Below the pieces are notes generated by a model, which was given only the letters and a program-made list of their open reading frames with translations, made no database searches and had not been told where the DNA came from. A program made the position numbers and the translations under genes. Shown here piece by piece: positions 18,183 to 27,145 of a DNA stretch of 58,691 nucleotides (the first letter of the stretch is position 1; every line of letters begins with the position of its first letter). The DNA comes from Candidatus Mediterraneibacter norwichensis (lineage in GTDB: Bacteria > Bacillota > Clostridia > Lachnospirales > Lachnospiraceae), in contig DXIU01000092.1 in assembly GCA_019112765.1 (NCBI GenBank), positions 1 through 58,691 on the forward strand, given 5' to 3'.

Positions 18183-18256
18183 GTCAGACAACTTCGCCAA
18201 AGGGGGACGGAGCCTTTTGCAAAAGGGTCCGTCCCCCTTGGAGAGAATATTCTGAC
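18183..18256. repeat. Palindromic repeat, copy 1
   Basis: A 74-base near-perfect palindrome running from GTCAGACAACTTC to GAATATTCTGAC. Its GC-rich core (18197-18241) consists of AAGGGGGACGGA arms around TTTTGCAAAA. A second copy sits at 26534. In both cases the element ends 11 to 15 bases before a start codon, and the SD-bearing sequence CAGAAAGGA follows its right end. Confidence 0.8.
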
Positions 18257-18271
18257 AGAAAGGATAATTGC

Positions 18272-19327
18272 ATGAAGCTTCGGACAAAACTTGTTATTGT
18301 TTTTATGGCGGTGATGATTCTGCCCATGATTTTTACTACTGTTGCCATGCATACGTTTGTGCCGGGCCGGGCGGATGAAATCCAGCAGCTTTATCTGGCT
18401 GTTGTTTTCCTGACGGCAGCTCTTCTGATTTACTGGATATACCGTTCGGTTTCTGTACCTCTGGAGAAGCTCCAGAAGGCGGCCAGAAATATTAAGGAAG
18501 GTAATCTTGATTTTGAGATCCGGCAGGAGTCGGATGATGAGATCGGGCAGCTGTGCCAGGATTTTGAGGAGATGCGTCTGCGCCTGAAGGCAAACGCGGA
18601 GGAAAAGGTGGCGTTTGACAGGGAAAATAAGGAACTGATCAGCAATATTTCCCATGATCTGAAGACGCCGATTACTGCAATTAAAGGCTATGTGGAGGGC
18701 ATTATGGACGGCGTGGCTGATACGCCGGAAAAGATGGACAGATACATCAGGACGATTTATAATAAGGCTAATGAAATGGACCTTCTTATTAACGAGCTGA
18801 CGCTGTATTCCAAGATTGACACGAACCGCATACCCTATAATTTCGCGACGGTATCTGCCAGGGATTATTTTGAGGACTGTGCGGACGATTTGTCTGTGGA
18901 ACTGGGCGCGAAAAATGTCGGGTTTGTGTATACCAACTTCATGGAGGAGGACTGTAAAATCATTGTGGATCCGGAGCAGCTCAGAAGAGTCATTAACAAT
19001 ATTGTGTCAAATTCTCTGAAGTATATGGATAAGCCTCAGGGAAAGATCACAATGCAGATAAAGGATGTGGGAGACTTTATCCAGGTTGAGCTGGGCGACA
19101 ATGGAAAGGGAATATCCGGGCGCGATCTGCCATATATATTTGACAGATTTTACAGGACGGATGCTTCCCGGAATTCTTCCAAGGGAGGAAGCGGTATCGG
19201 TCTTTCTATTGTGAAGAAGATTGTGGAAGAGCACGGCGGAAATATCTGGGCTACCAGTGAAGAGGGCGCTGGTACGACAATGTATTTTGTAGTAAGAAAA
19301 TATCAGGAGGTACCCATTGATGAGTAA
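18272..19327 (+). CDS. Sensor histidine kinase
   Basis: A 351-residue membrane kinase. It has two membrane helices (about residues 7-27 and 38-58) with only about ten residues between them, so almost no extracellular sensor. A HAMP domain follows (about 58-112), then a HisKA domain with the phospho-accepting His in SHDLKTPITAIKGY (near residue 130), then a HATPase domain with N-box NIVSNSLKY, G1 DNGKGIS and G2 GGSGIGLSI. It pairs with the response regulator, whose start overlaps its end by 8 bases. ATG 18272 behind AGAAAGGA is preferred; the longer frame upstream would translate through the palindromic repeat. The signal is unknown. Potassium uptake genes follow. Confidence 0.9.
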   Translation: MKLRTKLVIVFMAVMILPMIFTTVAMHTFVPGRADEIQQLYLAVVFLTAALLIYWIYRSVSVPLEKLQKAARNIKEGNLDFEIRQESDDEIGQLCQDFEEMRLRLKANAEEKVAFDRENKELISNISHDLKTPITAIKGYVEGIMDGVADTPEKMDRYIRTIYNKANEMDLLINELTLYSKIDTNRIPYNFATVSARDYFEDCADDLSVELGAKNVGFVYTNFMEEDCKIIVDPEQLRRVINNIVSNSLKYMDKPQGKITMQIKDVGDFIQVELGDNGKGISGRDLPYIFDRFYRTDASRNSSKGGSGIGLSIVKKIVEEHGGNIWATSEEGAGTTMYFVVRKYQEVPIDE

Positions 19328-20012
19328 GCGGATTTTGATTATAGAAGATGAAGAGAGCATCGCGGATCTGGAAAAAGATTATCTGGAGCTGAGTAATTTT
19401 GAAGTGGAAGTGGCAAATGACGGCGAGACCGGTCTTGGCAAGGGGCTAAACGGAGAGTTTGACCTGATTATCCTCGATCTGATGTTGCCGGGGGTAGATG
19501 GATTCGAGATCTGCCGCCAGATACGAAGTGAGAAGAACACACCGATTATAATGGTGTCCGCAAAGAAAGATGATATTGACAAGATCCGGGGGCTGGGTCT
19601 GGGAGCGGATGATTACATGACAAAACCGTTCAGCCCCAGTGAACTGGTAGCCAGAGTAAAGGCGCATCTGGCCAGATATGAACGTCTGATCGGAAGCAAT
19701 GCAGAGGAAAATCAGATCATAGAGATCCGGGGACTGAAGATTGACACTACGGCAAGACGTGTGTGGGTCAACGGGGAGGAAAAGTCCTTTACGACCAAAG
19801 AGTTTGATCTGCTTACATTTCTGGCAGGTCATCCGAATCATGTATACACCAAGGAAGAGCTGTTCCGGGAAATATGGGATATGGAGTCCATAGGAGATAT
19901 TGCCACGGTTACGGTTCATATTAAAAAAATCAGGGAAAAAATAGAATATGACACTTCTCATCCCCAGTATATTGAGACGATATGGGGCGTGGGATACAGG
20001 TTTAAAGTGTAG
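19320..20012 (+). CDS. OmpR-family response regulator
   Basis: A 230-residue transcription factor. The receiver domain (1-115) shows the acidic pocket IEDEE, the phospho-accepting Asp in LIILDLMLPGVDG (near residue 51), a Ser in MVSAKK, and the Lys of TKPFSP. The winged-helix DNA-binding domain follows (about 130-228) with FTTKEFDLLTFLAGHP and ETIWGVGYRFKV. AGGAGG lies 9 bases before ATG 19320. A TTG three bases earlier is also possible but less likely. Translational coupling to the kinase is suggested by the overlap. A terminator-like stem CCGGAAA/TTTCCGG with a run of eight Ts follows near 20026-20070. Confidence 0.93.
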   Translation: MSKRILIIEDEESIADLEKDYLELSNFEVEVANDGETGLGKGLNGEFDLIILDLMLPGVDGFEICRQIRSEKNTPIIMVSAKKDDIDKIRGLGLGADDYMTKPFSPSELVARVKAHLARYERLIGSNAEENQIIEIRGLKIDTTARRVWVNGEEKSFTTKEFDLLTFLAGHPNHVYTKEELFREIWDMESIGDIATVTVHIKKIREKIEYDTSHPQYIETIWGVGYRFKV

Positions 20013-20025
20013 CTGCAGGAGGGGC

Positions 20026-20070
20026 CGGAAAACGGTCCCTTTATTTATTAATTTCCGGGGCTTTTTTTTA
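20026..20070 (+). terminator. Terminator after the two-component genes
   Basis: Arms CCGGAAA and TTTCCGG flank a loop of about 27 bases, followed within a few bases by CTTTTTTTTA. The stem is short but the U-run is strong. Confidence 0.5.
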
Positions 20071-20082
20071 CAATTCCTTAGC

Positions 20083-20111
20083 TTGTCAATGAACAGAGCG
20101 TGTGTTAGTAT
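20083..20111 (+). promoter_or_regulatory. Predicted promoter of the potassium uptake genes
   Basis: TTGTCA (20083-20088), a 17-base spacer and TAGTAT (20106-20111), 83 bases before the TrkH-type gene. Confidence 0.5.
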
Positions 20112-20193
20112 AGCTTGTGAACGGCCGGGTATCCGGTATGATTTTTATGCAGGGTGCCGGACTGTTAAGGCGAAGAAACAGGAGAAGAAATTT

Positions 20194-21579
20194 ATGGAAG
20201 AGAAGAAAAAAAGTCCCAGACGGATCAGACTGACAACCATGCAGATTGTGGCACTGGGTTTTTTTGGCGTAATTTTCCTTGGCGGCGTATTGCTGTGGCT
20301 GCCCTTCAGCAATCAGAAGCCTATTGAATTTATTGATGCGCTTTTTACTTCAGTAACATGTGTCTGTGTGACCGGACTGGTAACGGTTGTTCCCGCAGAA
20401 CAATTTACACTTGCGGGGCAGGTAATTATGATGCTTCTGATACAGATCGGAGGCCTGGGTGTGATTGCGTGTATGGCGTCATTTTTCCTTATACTGGGCA
20501 AACGGATCAGTATGAAGGGAAGGATTCTGATCCAGCAGGCATACGGGCTGGATACCTTGTCGGGGCTGGTTAAGTTTATTATCCGTATCCTGAAGGGAAC
20601 ATTTCTGGTGGAGGGAATCGGCGCTGCCCTTTTTATGTTTAAATTTATCCCTGAGTTTGGTGTGCTGCGGGGCATCTGGTACGGCGTATTTCACTCCATT
20701 TCCGCATTCTGCAATGCGGGTGTGGATATCATAGGAAACAGCAGTTTTATGGAATACGTGAGTTCGCCGCTGATCAACTTTACAACGATGTTCCTTATCG
20801 TTTCGGCAGGTCTCGGATTTACGGTATGGCATGATGTGGCATCCAATACCAGGGACGTGATTAAGAAGAAAATGCCGAAAAAGAGAATCCTCACAAAGCT
20901 GGGGCTGCAGAGCAAGGTCGTTATTGTTACAACTGCGATTCTGCTGCTTTCAGGAACACTGGGATATTTTATCCTTGAGTATAATAATCCGGCGACAATC
21001 GGTAACCTGAATATATTTGAAAAGTTTATGGCATCCGCATTTCAGTCTGTAACGACCAGAACGGCAGGGTTCGCAACCGTATCGCAGTCTGCGCTGACCG
21101 AGAGTTCGCGGCTCCTGGGATGTGTCCTGATGTTTATCGGAGGGTCTCCGGGAGGAACTGCCGGCGGTATCAAGACAACAACAATGGCAATGGTTCTTCT
21201 GACGGTGATCTGTGTTCTCCGCGGCAAGAGGGATACAGAGTGCTTTGGCCGCAGAATTGAGCTGGATGTAATCAGATCCGCCATTACCATTCTGATTATT
21301 ACATTTGTTTTCTGGCTTTGCGGTGTAGCGGCGCTTACGATATTTGAACCGGGAAAAGATGTGCTCAATCTGATGTATGAAGTTTCATCCGCAATGGGAA
21401 CCGTAGGCCTGTCCGCTGATCTGACACCGTATCTGACCAGAGGCAGCCATATTGTTCTGATGATTCTTATGTATGTGGGTCGAATCGGACCGATGACAAT
21501 GGCGCTTGTTTTCGCGGGACGTGCGGATAAAGCGGCACAGTTCCGGGAGCTGCCGGCAAAGCGTATTATGATAGGATGA
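20194..21579 (+). CDS. Trk/Ktr-type potassium channel subunit
   Basis: A 461-residue integral membrane protein of the TrkH/KtrB superfamily, which forms the K+-translocating pore with four pore-loop repeats. Selectivity-filter-like stretches are visible: TSVTCVCVTGLVTV, HSISAFCNAGVD, SVTTRTAGFATV and SSAMGTVGLSADL. The glycine of each filter is present (VTGL, CNAG, RTAGF, GTVGL). The N-terminal 20 residues are basic and cytosolic. The in-frame extension to 19948 crosses a terminator, so ATG 20194 behind AGGAGAAG is chosen. The regulatory TrkA-type subunit is next, 96 bases on. Confidence 0.92.
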   Translation: MEEKKKSPRRIRLTTMQIVALGFFGVIFLGGVLLWLPFSNQKPIEFIDALFTSVTCVCVTGLVTVVPAEQFTLAGQVIMMLLIQIGGLGVIACMASFFLILGKRISMKGRILIQQAYGLDTLSGLVKFIIRILKGTFLVEGIGAALFMFKFIPEFGVLRGIWYGVFHSISAFCNAGVDIIGNSSFMEYVSSPLINFTTMFLIVSAGLGFTVWHDVASNTRDVIKKKMPKKRILTKLGLQSKVVIVTTAILLLSGTLGYFILEYNNPATIGNLNIFEKFMASAFQSVTTRTAGFATVSQSALTESSRLLGCVLMFIGGSPGGTAGGIKTTTMAMVLLTVICVLRGKRDTECFGRRIELDVIRSAITILIITFVFWLCGVAALTIFEPGKDVLNLMYEVSSAMGTVGLSADLTPYLTRGSHIVLMILMYVGRIGPMTMALVFAGRADKAAQFRELPAKRIMIG

Positions 21580-21675
21580 TCGTATTACAATGGCGCGGAG
21601 GAAATGTCCGCAATATTACAGGAAGCAAAGGGGAGCTTCTGAACAAATTATCACAGAAACAGAGAGGATAAAAAG

Positions 21676-22332
21676 ATGAAAAAGCAGTATGCGGTTTTAG
21701 GACTTGGAAGTTTTGGCTGGAGTGTTGCGACAACACTGGAAACTATGGGGTGCGACGTTCTTGCAGTGGATGAATCATATGAAAAGATTCAGGAAATATC
21801 AGAGCAGGTAGCTTATGCGATCAAGGCAGACGTGGCGGACCCGGAAGCGCTGGAAGCCCTTGGAAGCAGAAATCTGGACGGCGTTGTGATCGCGGTTTCT
21901 GAGAACTTTGAGGCCAGCGTCATGGCTACTATGCTGTGCAAGGAGCTGGGGATCCCGAAGGTCCTGGTAAAGGCAAAGGATAAACTTCAGGGATCTATTC
22001 TTGAACGCGTGGGCGCGGACAGTGTTGTGTATCCGGAGATTGACATGGGAAGCCGTGTGGCCAAGAATCTGGTCGCAAGAGAGTTTACGGACTGGATTGC
22101 CCTGTCCAGTGATTACAGTATGGTGGAAACTGCGGTTCCGGAGAAATGGGTTGGAAAGAGTCTGGCGGAGCTGAAAGTGCGTGAAAGATTTGGAATAAAT
22201 GTTGTGGGCCTGATTCTCGGAAAAGAAGTAAATGTGACATTTGATCCTGCGAGCCCGCTCCCGGCAGAGGGTATTCTTATTCTGATCGGCGCGAATGATA
22301 TCCTTGAGAAATTTGACGCCAAGAAGAAGTAA
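21676..22332 (+). CDS. Trk/Ktr-type regulatory subunit (RCK/TrkA-N and TrkA-C)
   Basis: A 218-residue cytosolic gating subunit. The N-terminal Rossmann (RCK) domain opens with AVLGLGSFGWSVA, a GxGxFG dinucleotide or ATP/ADP-binding loop, followed by an acidic residue in VLAVDESYEKI. The C-terminal TrkA-C domain (about 135-215) ends with FDPASPLPAEGILILIGAND. Such subunits form an octameric ring that opens the channel on nucleotide binding; in Firmicutes the TrkA-C domain often binds c-di-AMP. It partners the channel gene immediately upstream. Confidence 0.92.
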   Translation: MKKQYAVLGLGSFGWSVATTLETMGCDVLAVDESYEKIQEISEQVAYAIKADVADPEALEALGSRNLDGVVIAVSENFEASVMATMLCKELGIPKVLVKAKDKLQGSILERVGADSVVYPEIDMGSRVAKNLVAREFTDWIALSSDYSMVETAVPEKWVGKSLAELKVRERFGINVVGLILGKEVNVTFDPASPLPAEGILILIGANDILEKFDAKKK

Positions 22333-22427
22333 GCGGAAAGGGCGGCAGGAGGATATATGCTGCCGCGCTGATTTTCACAAATATCAGATATGTTTATAAT
22401 TAAAGTATATTTGAAGTAGAGGGAATT

Positions 22428-23312
22428 ATGATTACAAGTACATCAAATCAGAAAGTAAAGGAACTGATACGTTTAAGGGAGAAAAGCAGAGCGCGCGAAG
22501 AAGAAGGGTGTTTTCTTGTTGAAGGGCCGAGAATGGTGCGGGAAATACCGCATCAGCACATAAACTGTCTGTATGTGTCGGAGAGTTATGGGGCAAAGAA
22601 TGGAAAGCTGATCGAGGCGGCCAGGGAGACGGGAATCAGCACGGAGATGCTCTCGGATGATGTGTTTGCCCGGGTTTCTGATACCAAGACACCCCAGGGA
22701 GTTCTGGCAGCTGTGAGGATGGTAAAATACAGCTTTTCTGATATTCTGGGTGTAAAAAAAACTGCTGCACATACCCATGTGCAGCGAGCTTTTCTGCAGG
22801 ATTCTTTTTCGCAGAATTTTTCTTTAAAAGACGGAGGAGTGGGGAGAGCCAGGCTGCCCCTTGTCCTTGTACTGGATAATCTGCAGGATCCCGGGAATAT
22901 GGGGACGGTTTTCCGTTCTGCTGAGGCAGCCGGGGCAACGGGTATTCTGATGAGCGGAGACTGTGTGGATATATATAATCCGAAAGTAATCCGTTCGACT
23001 ATGGGAGCGATATTCCGGCTTCCCTTTTACCGTGCAGAGAATCTCAGGGAAGCAGTACAGGAGCTCAGAGCCGCAGGGCTGCGTGTATATGCGGCGCATC
23101 TGGAAGGAAGACGAACCTATGATGGAGAAGATTACCGGCGGGGCTGCGCGTTTCTGATCGGGAATGAAGGAAACGGTCTTCGCCCGGAAATCGCGGAATG
23201 CGCGGACTGCCGGATCCGGATTCCTATGGAGGGCGGCACCGAGTCGCTGAACGCGGCGGTGGCAGCCTCGATTCTGTTGTTTGAAGCAGCCAGACAGAGA
23301 AGAGGAAAATAG
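22428..23312 (+). CDS. TrmH/SpoU-type RNA 2'-O-methyltransferase with an in-frame palindromic insertion
   Basis: A 294-residue SPOUT methyltransferase that methylates a ribose 2'-OH in rRNA or tRNA. The N-terminal substrate-binding domain (1-100) has FLVEGPRMVRE. The SPOUT domain (about 148-290) has the three knot motifs: LDNLQDPGNMGTVFRSAEA, FLIGNEGNGL and IPMEGGTESLNAAVAASILL. Between them, residues about 109-136 are foreign-looking and coded by a hairpin-forming stretch (22752-22836). Without them the length would match ordinary members (about 265). Many genomes place this gene next to pheS; here it is alone between potassium uptake and patatin genes. A TTTCAC...TATAAT promoter lies at 22373-22400. 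Confidence 0.9.
   Translation: MITSTSNQKVKELIRLREKSRAREEEGCFLVEGPRMVREIPHQHINCLYVSESYGAKNGKLIEAARETGISTEMLSDDVFARVSDTKTPQGVLAAVRMVKYSFSDILGVKKTAAHTHVQRAFLQDSFSQNFSLKDGGVGRARLPLVLVLDNLQDPGNMGTVFRSAEAAGATGILMSGDCVDIYNPKVIRSTMGAIFRLPFYRAENLREAVQELRAAGLRVYAAHLEGRRTYDGEDYRRGCAFLIGNEGNGLRPEIAECADCRIRIPMEGGTESLNAAVAASILLFEAARQRRGK
22752..22836 (+). repeat. Palindromic insert inside the methyltransferase gene
   Basis: An A7 run is followed by GCTGCACAT-ACCC-ATGTGCAGC (22764-22785), a perfect 9-base stem. A second stem follows with TTCTGC (22792-22797) and GCAGAA (22811-22816) arms, then a T-rich end. It codes for about 28 residues without breaking the frame. Confidence 0.6.
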
Positions 23313-23343
23313 AAGATACATACAGAAATGATAAGAGAAGATA

Positions 23344-23374
23344 CGCCGCGGTACAATTGTCCGCGGCGGTTTTG
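23344..23374 (+). terminator. Terminator after the methyltransferase gene
   Basis: Arms CGCCGCGG (23344-23351) and CCGCGGCG (23361-23368) with a 9-base loop, followed by GTTTTG. Confidence 0.65.
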
Positions 23375-23410
23375 ATAAATAGGAACGGGCTGAATTTTTA
23401 TACAATTATA

Positions 23411-23439
23411 TTGCATTTTTATGCATAAAAGTGTATACT
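23411..23439 (+). promoter_or_regulatory. Predicted promoter of the patatin-argF-birA unit
   Basis: TTGCAT (23411-23416), a 17-base spacer and TATACT (23434-23439), 39 bases before the start codon. Confidence 0.6.
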
Positions 23440-23478
23440 GATATGGTCCGGCGAAGGTGAGTTAGGAGGAAGGTGTGC

Positions 23479-25563
23479 ATGGAACCACTGCTTGACCTGT
23501 CAAAAGAATACGGTCTCGTTCTTGACGGAGGAGGAGCCAGAGGGGCGTATCAGATCGGAGCCTGGAAAGCGCTGCGAGAGGCAGGTGTACGGATTAATGC
23601 CGTTGCCGGAACATCTGTGGGGGCGCTGAACGGCGCGCTGATCTGTATGGATGATCCGGAAAAGGCGGAGCAGATCTGGAAGAATATTACATTTTCCCAG
23701 GTGATGGATGTAGACGATACATGGATGGAACAGCTTTTTGACGGGGAACACCGCATCGGTGAGATTCTGGCGGAGGCAGGACGGATCCTGACTGAGCGGG
23801 GAGTGGATATCACGCCGCTTAAAAATCTTATTCAGAAAAATATAGATGAGGAAAAAATAAGAATGTCAGGAAAAGAATTCTGCATTCTCACATTTTCCCT
23901 CACAGATTTTAAGGAACTGGACCTGAGTATTTCAGATATTCCGGAGGGGAAGCTTAAGGACTATCTTCTGGCCAGCGCATATCTGATCGGCTTCCGCAAT
24001 GAGAAGATGGACGGCCGCCGTTATATTGACGGAGGAGTGGTCAACAACGTGCCCCTGGGTTCGCTTGTGAAACGGGGCTATACAGATATCATAGAGATAC
24101 GCATTTACGGGCCGGGAAGAGAGCCGAGGGTAAAGATGCCGGAAGACGCGGAGGTATACAGGATCGGTCCCCGGGTAAAACTGGGAAGTATTATTGAATT
24201 TGACCGGAAACGCAGTGCAAAAAATCTGAAAATCGGTTATTATGATGCTAAGCGGATGCTTTATGGTCTGGAAGGAATCATTTATTATATCGGCCAGGAG
24301 CATGAAGAAGCGTGGTTTGAATGCCGGATGCGCGGCGTCAGCGATATGGAGAAAGCAGAACTGGCTTTTGTATTGAAGCTGCCGCTGAGAAGTACGGATA
24401 AGGAACTGTACATGGCTATGCTGGAAGCCTGCGCAAAGCAGCTGCGGATACCGAAATACAGGATTTACACTGTAGATGAGCTTTTCAGACTGATTGAGGA
24501 ACGGTATGACCGGGCAGTCGGCCGGATGAAGCTGCCGGCGTTTGTGCACACATTAATACAGATAGAAAGGGACAGAATTATGGATTTAAAAGGAAGAAAT
24601 TTTCTTACATTAAAGGATTTTACGAAGGAAGAGATTGTTTATCTGCTTGATCTGGCCGCGGATGTGAAGGAAAAAAAGAAAAAAGGCATCCCGGTGGACA
24701 ACTATAAAGGGAAAAATGTAGCTCTGATTTTTGAGAAGGACAGCACCCGCACACGCTGCGCTTTTGAAGTGGCAGCTCACGATATGGGAATGGGAACTAC
24801 ATATCTGGGGCCCACCGGTTCCCAGATGGGGAAAAAGGAAAGCATAGAGGATACGGCAAGGGTACTGGGCCGGATGTACGACGGAATCGAGTACCGCGGA
24901 TTCGGACAGGAGATTGTGGAAGAACTGGCCAAATACGCGGGAGTGCCGGTGTGGAACGGTCTGACAAATGAATATCATCCGACACAGATGCTGGCGGATA
25001 TGCTGACCATCCGTGAGCAGTTCGGAAAACTGGAAGGCATTAAGCTGGTGTATATGGGAGATGCAAGATACAATATGGGCAATTCTCTTATGGTTGCCTG
25101 CTCAAAACTTGGAATGCATTTTGTGGCCTGCACGACGGAAAAATATTTCCCGAACGAAGAACTGGTTCAGACCTGCCGCGGTTATGCAGAAGAGTCCGGC
25201 GCTGCCATTACCCTGACTGATAATGTGGAGGAAGGCACGAAAGACGCAGATGTTATTTATACAGATGTGTGGGTGTCCATGGGTGAGCCGGATGAAGTGT
25301 GGGAGGAGCGGATCCGCGAGCTTACTCCATACAAGGTGACAAAAGAAGTTATGGCAAATGCGAAAAAAGACGCAATTTTCCTCCACTGCCTGCCGGCGTT
25401 CCATGACCTGAAGACGAAGATCGGAAAAGAAATGGGACAGCGGTTCGGCATTGAGGACATGGAAGTTACGGACGAAGTATTTGAATCCGGACAGTCGAAA
25501 GTGTTTGATGAGGCGGAAAACCGCATGCATACAATAAAGGCAGTGATGATGGCTACATTATGA
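23479..25563 (+). CDS. argF: Unbroken patatin-like phospholipase / ornithine carbamoyltransferase reading frame
   Basis: A 694-residue frame made of two complete enzymes. Residues 1-367 are a patatin-like lipase: oxyanion loop DGGGARGAY (16-24), nucleophile Ser46 in GTSVG, catalytic Asp184 in DGGVVNN. Residues 368-694 are a full-length ornithine carbamoyltransferase, which makes citrulline from ornithine and carbamoyl phosphate: carbamoyl-phosphate site STRTR, HPTQ, SMGE in the ornithine region, and HCLPAFH. The transferase has its own ATG at 24580, with AGAAAGG 9 bases before it and the usual start sequence, so it can be made alone by internal initiation. No stop separates the halves. Either a true fusion or loss of the patatin stop is possible. 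AGGAGG precedes ATG 23479. It overlaps birA by 4 bases. Confidence 0.88.
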   Translation: MEPLLDLSKEYGLVLDGGGARGAYQIGAWKALREAGVRINAVAGTSVGALNGALICMDDPEKAEQIWKNITFSQVMDVDDTWMEQLFDGEHRIGEILAEAGRILTERGVDITPLKNLIQKNIDEEKIRMSGKEFCILTFSLTDFKELDLSISDIPEGKLKDYLLASAYLIGFRNEKMDGRRYIDGGVVNNVPLGSLVKRGYTDIIEIRIYGPGREPRVKMPEDAEVYRIGPRVKLGSIIEFDRKRSAKNLKIGYYDAKRMLYGLEGIIYYIGQEHEEAWFECRMRGVSDMEKAELAFVLKLPLRSTDKELYMAMLEACAKQLRIPKYRIYTVDELFRLIEERYDRAVGRMKLPAFVHTLIQIERDRIMDLKGRNFLTLKDFTKEEIVYLLDLAADVKEKKKKGIPVDNYKGKNVALIFEKDSTRTRCAFEVAAHDMGMGTTYLGPTGSQMGKKESIEDTARVLGRMYDGIEYRGFGQEIVEELAKYAGVPVWNGLTNEYHPTQMLADMLTIREQFGKLEGIKLVYMGDARYNMGNSLMVACSKLGMHFVACTTEKYFPNEELVQTCRGYAEESGAAITLTDNVEEGTKDADVIYTDVWVSMGEPDEVWEERIRELTPYKVTKEVMANAKKDAIFLHCLPAFHDLKTKIGKEMGQRFGIEDMEVTDEVFESGQSKVFDEAENRMHTIKAVMMATL

Positions 25564-26537
25564 AAGCAGCAATTCTGAAAATTCTCCGGGAGACCGGCGA
25601 TTATGTATCAGGGCAGGAAATCTGTGAGAAACTCGGAGTCTCAAGGACTGCGGTATGGAAAGTGATCCGGCAGCTTCAGGAAGAAGGCTATCAGGTCGAC
25701 GCCGCCCGAAGCAGAGGATACCGCATTATAGACGGCCCGGACGTTATGACAGCTGAGGAAGTAGAAAGTCTGCTGGATACGGAATGGGCAGGAAAGCCGG
25801 TTGTCTATTATCCGGAGACGGACTCTACAAATATCAGAATCAGACATCTGGGAGATGAAGGCGCGCCCCATGGAACACTGGCGGTCGCGGACCGGCAGAC
25901 GGCCGGACGGGGCAGGAGGGGACGCACCTGGGAATCACCGGGCGGTTCCTGTATTTACATGTCTATTCTTCTGCGCCCGGACCTGGCTCCGGAAAAAGCA
26001 CCCATGCTTACGCTTGTCATGGCATGCGGCGTGGCGGAAGGCATCATGGACTGCGCGGATGTGAAGGTTCAGATCAAGTGGCCCAACGATATTATTGTCA
26101 GCGGGAAAAAACTTGCAGGAATTCTGACGGAGATGAGTACCCAGGTGGATTATATCAACCACGTTACCGTAGGGGTGGGAATTAATGTAAATGTTCAGAA
26201 TTTTCCCGAAGAAATACAGACTGCCACATCCCTTCTTTCAGAGACCGGAACGCAGACAAAGCGCGCACCTGTTATTGCGGCAGTCATGAAGCATTTTGAA
26301 GAAAACTACAAAATATTTATGCAGACAGAAGACATGTCAGGACTGATGAAAAAATACAGCAGTCTTCTCGTAAACCATGGCCGGGAAGTCCTGATACTGG
26401 AAAAAGATGCTGAGTATAAGGCATATGCGGAAGGAATCAATCAGAAGGGAGAACTGGTCGTCCGGCGGGAAGATGGTACTGTAGAAAATATATGCGCGGG
26501 AGAGGTATCCGTGCGCGGTGTATACGGATATGTCTGA
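25560..26537 (+). CDS. birA: Biotin-protein ligase and biotin repressor
   Basis: BirA attaches biotin to carboxylases through biotinyl-AMP and can repress biotin genes. The N-terminal winged helix-turn-helix (about 1-60, with [21 protein letters not shown]) marks the bifunctional class. The ligase domain (about 80-260) shows STNIRIRHL, the biotin-site [15 protein letters not shown] and KWPNDI. A small C-terminal SH3-like domain follows. Length 325 is typical. Its ATG overlaps the preceding stop (ATGA), so it is translationally coupled to the carbamoyltransferase. Its TGA lies inside the left end of a palindromic repeat. Confidence 0.95.
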   Translation: MKAAILKILRETGDYVSGQEICEKLGVSRTAVWKVIRQLQEEGYQVDAARSRGYRIIDGPDVMTAEEVESLLDTEWAGKPVVYYPETDSTNIRIRHLGDEGAPHGTLAVADRQTAGRGRRGRTWESPGGSCIYMSILLRPDLAPEKAPMLTLVMACGVAEGIMDCADVKVQIKWPNDIIVSGKKLAGILTEMSTQVDYINHVTVGVGINVNVQNFPEEIQTATSLLSETGTQTKRAPVIAAVMKHFEENYKIFMQTEDMSGLMKKYSSLLVNHGREVLILEKDAEYKAYAEGINQKGELVVRREDGTVENICAGEVSVRGVYGYV

Positions 26538-26603
26538 AAATTTCAGCCAAAGGGGACAGACCCCTTTGCAAAAGGGTCTGTCCCCTTTGAAGCAAATTGT
26601 CAG
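26534..26603. repeat. Palindromic repeat, copy 2
   Basis: A 70-base near-perfect palindrome. The arms are CTGAAAATTT...AAAGGGGACAGACCC and the complement, around TTTGCAAAA. It is the same family as the copy at 18183: the cores are almost identical and both are followed by an AGAAAGGA ribosome site. It sits exactly in the gap between birA and the next small gene. Confidence 0.8.
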
Positions 26604-26614
26604 AAAGGAAAGCT

Positions 26615-26947
26615 ATGAACGACGAAATTGTATTATGTGCAGCGAATTCTTATGAGCAGAAGTTTTATATGAATCCGGAGTTTGACTCTCTGCCGGAAGC
26701 GATCAGGCAGGAGCTGCAGATTATGTGTGTGCTTTATACGGAGGATGTAGGAGGAATTCTGCTTCTTGTGTTTGATGAAGAGGGCAATCTGGAACTGAAG
26801 GTGGATCACGAGGAAAATGATTTTGCCTTTGACGAGATCGGAAGTGTGCTTAAGATCAAGGAGCTTCAGCAGAAGAAGCGGGAGCTGTTTGAGTCTCTGG
26901 AGCTGTTTTTTAAAGTGTTCTATCTCGGGGAAGAGATTGAGGAGTGA
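26615..26947 (+). CDS. Small conserved protein, DUF6145-like
   Basis: A 110-residue acidic protein with the stretch IMCVLYTEDVGGILLLVFDEEG and a C-terminal helix ELQQKKRELFESLELFFKVFYLGE. It resembles a small family of unknown function in Lachnospiraceae, which I recall as DUF6145; this is from memory. No signal, membrane helix or catalytic motif is visible. The start is ATG 26615, 7 bases after AGAAAGGA. The palindromic repeat directly before the ribosome site could affect its translation. A hairpin follows the stop. Confidence 0.7.
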   Translation: MNDEIVLCAANSYEQKFYMNPEFDSLPEAIRQELQIMCVLYTEDVGGILLLVFDEEGNLELKVDHEENDFAFDEIGSVLKIKELQQKKRELFESLELFFKVFYLGEEIEE

Positions 26948-27007
26948 GAAGAGAGATTTCGGGTTCTGCGGGGGGAAGCCGGAGCCTGAAAAGAAAACAG
27001 AAGAGGG

Positions 27008-27056
27008 AAACCAGGAAGAGAGCGCCGCAGGATCTGCGTGTGCTCTTTTCTGGTTT
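27008..27056. terminator. Bidirectional-type terminator between convergent genes
   Basis: Arms AAACCAGGAAGAGAGC and GCTCTTTTCTGGTTT pair with few mismatches around GCAG/CTGC. It lies between the small gene (plus strand) and the aminotransferase (minus strand) and has T-rich ends on both strands. Confidence 0.55.
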
Positions 27057-27145
27057 TTCTGGAACCTTCCGGCTATATACTGATTTGTTTCTGATGCATG
27101 TATTTTATTTACCCGTGTTCTCCTCCATATATTATGCGATCCGGA

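Noticed and set aside
18146-18271. N-terminal extension of the histidine kinase through the palindromic repeat
   Set aside because: The translated repeat (KGDGAFCKRVRPP) is not kinase-like. ATG 18272 has a ribosome site and starts the first membrane helix.
17684-18655. 323-codon minus-strand frame spanning a terminator, the palindromic repeat and the start of the kinase gene
   Set aside because: It crosses several unrelated features and two genes on the other strand, and nothing protein-like is seen.
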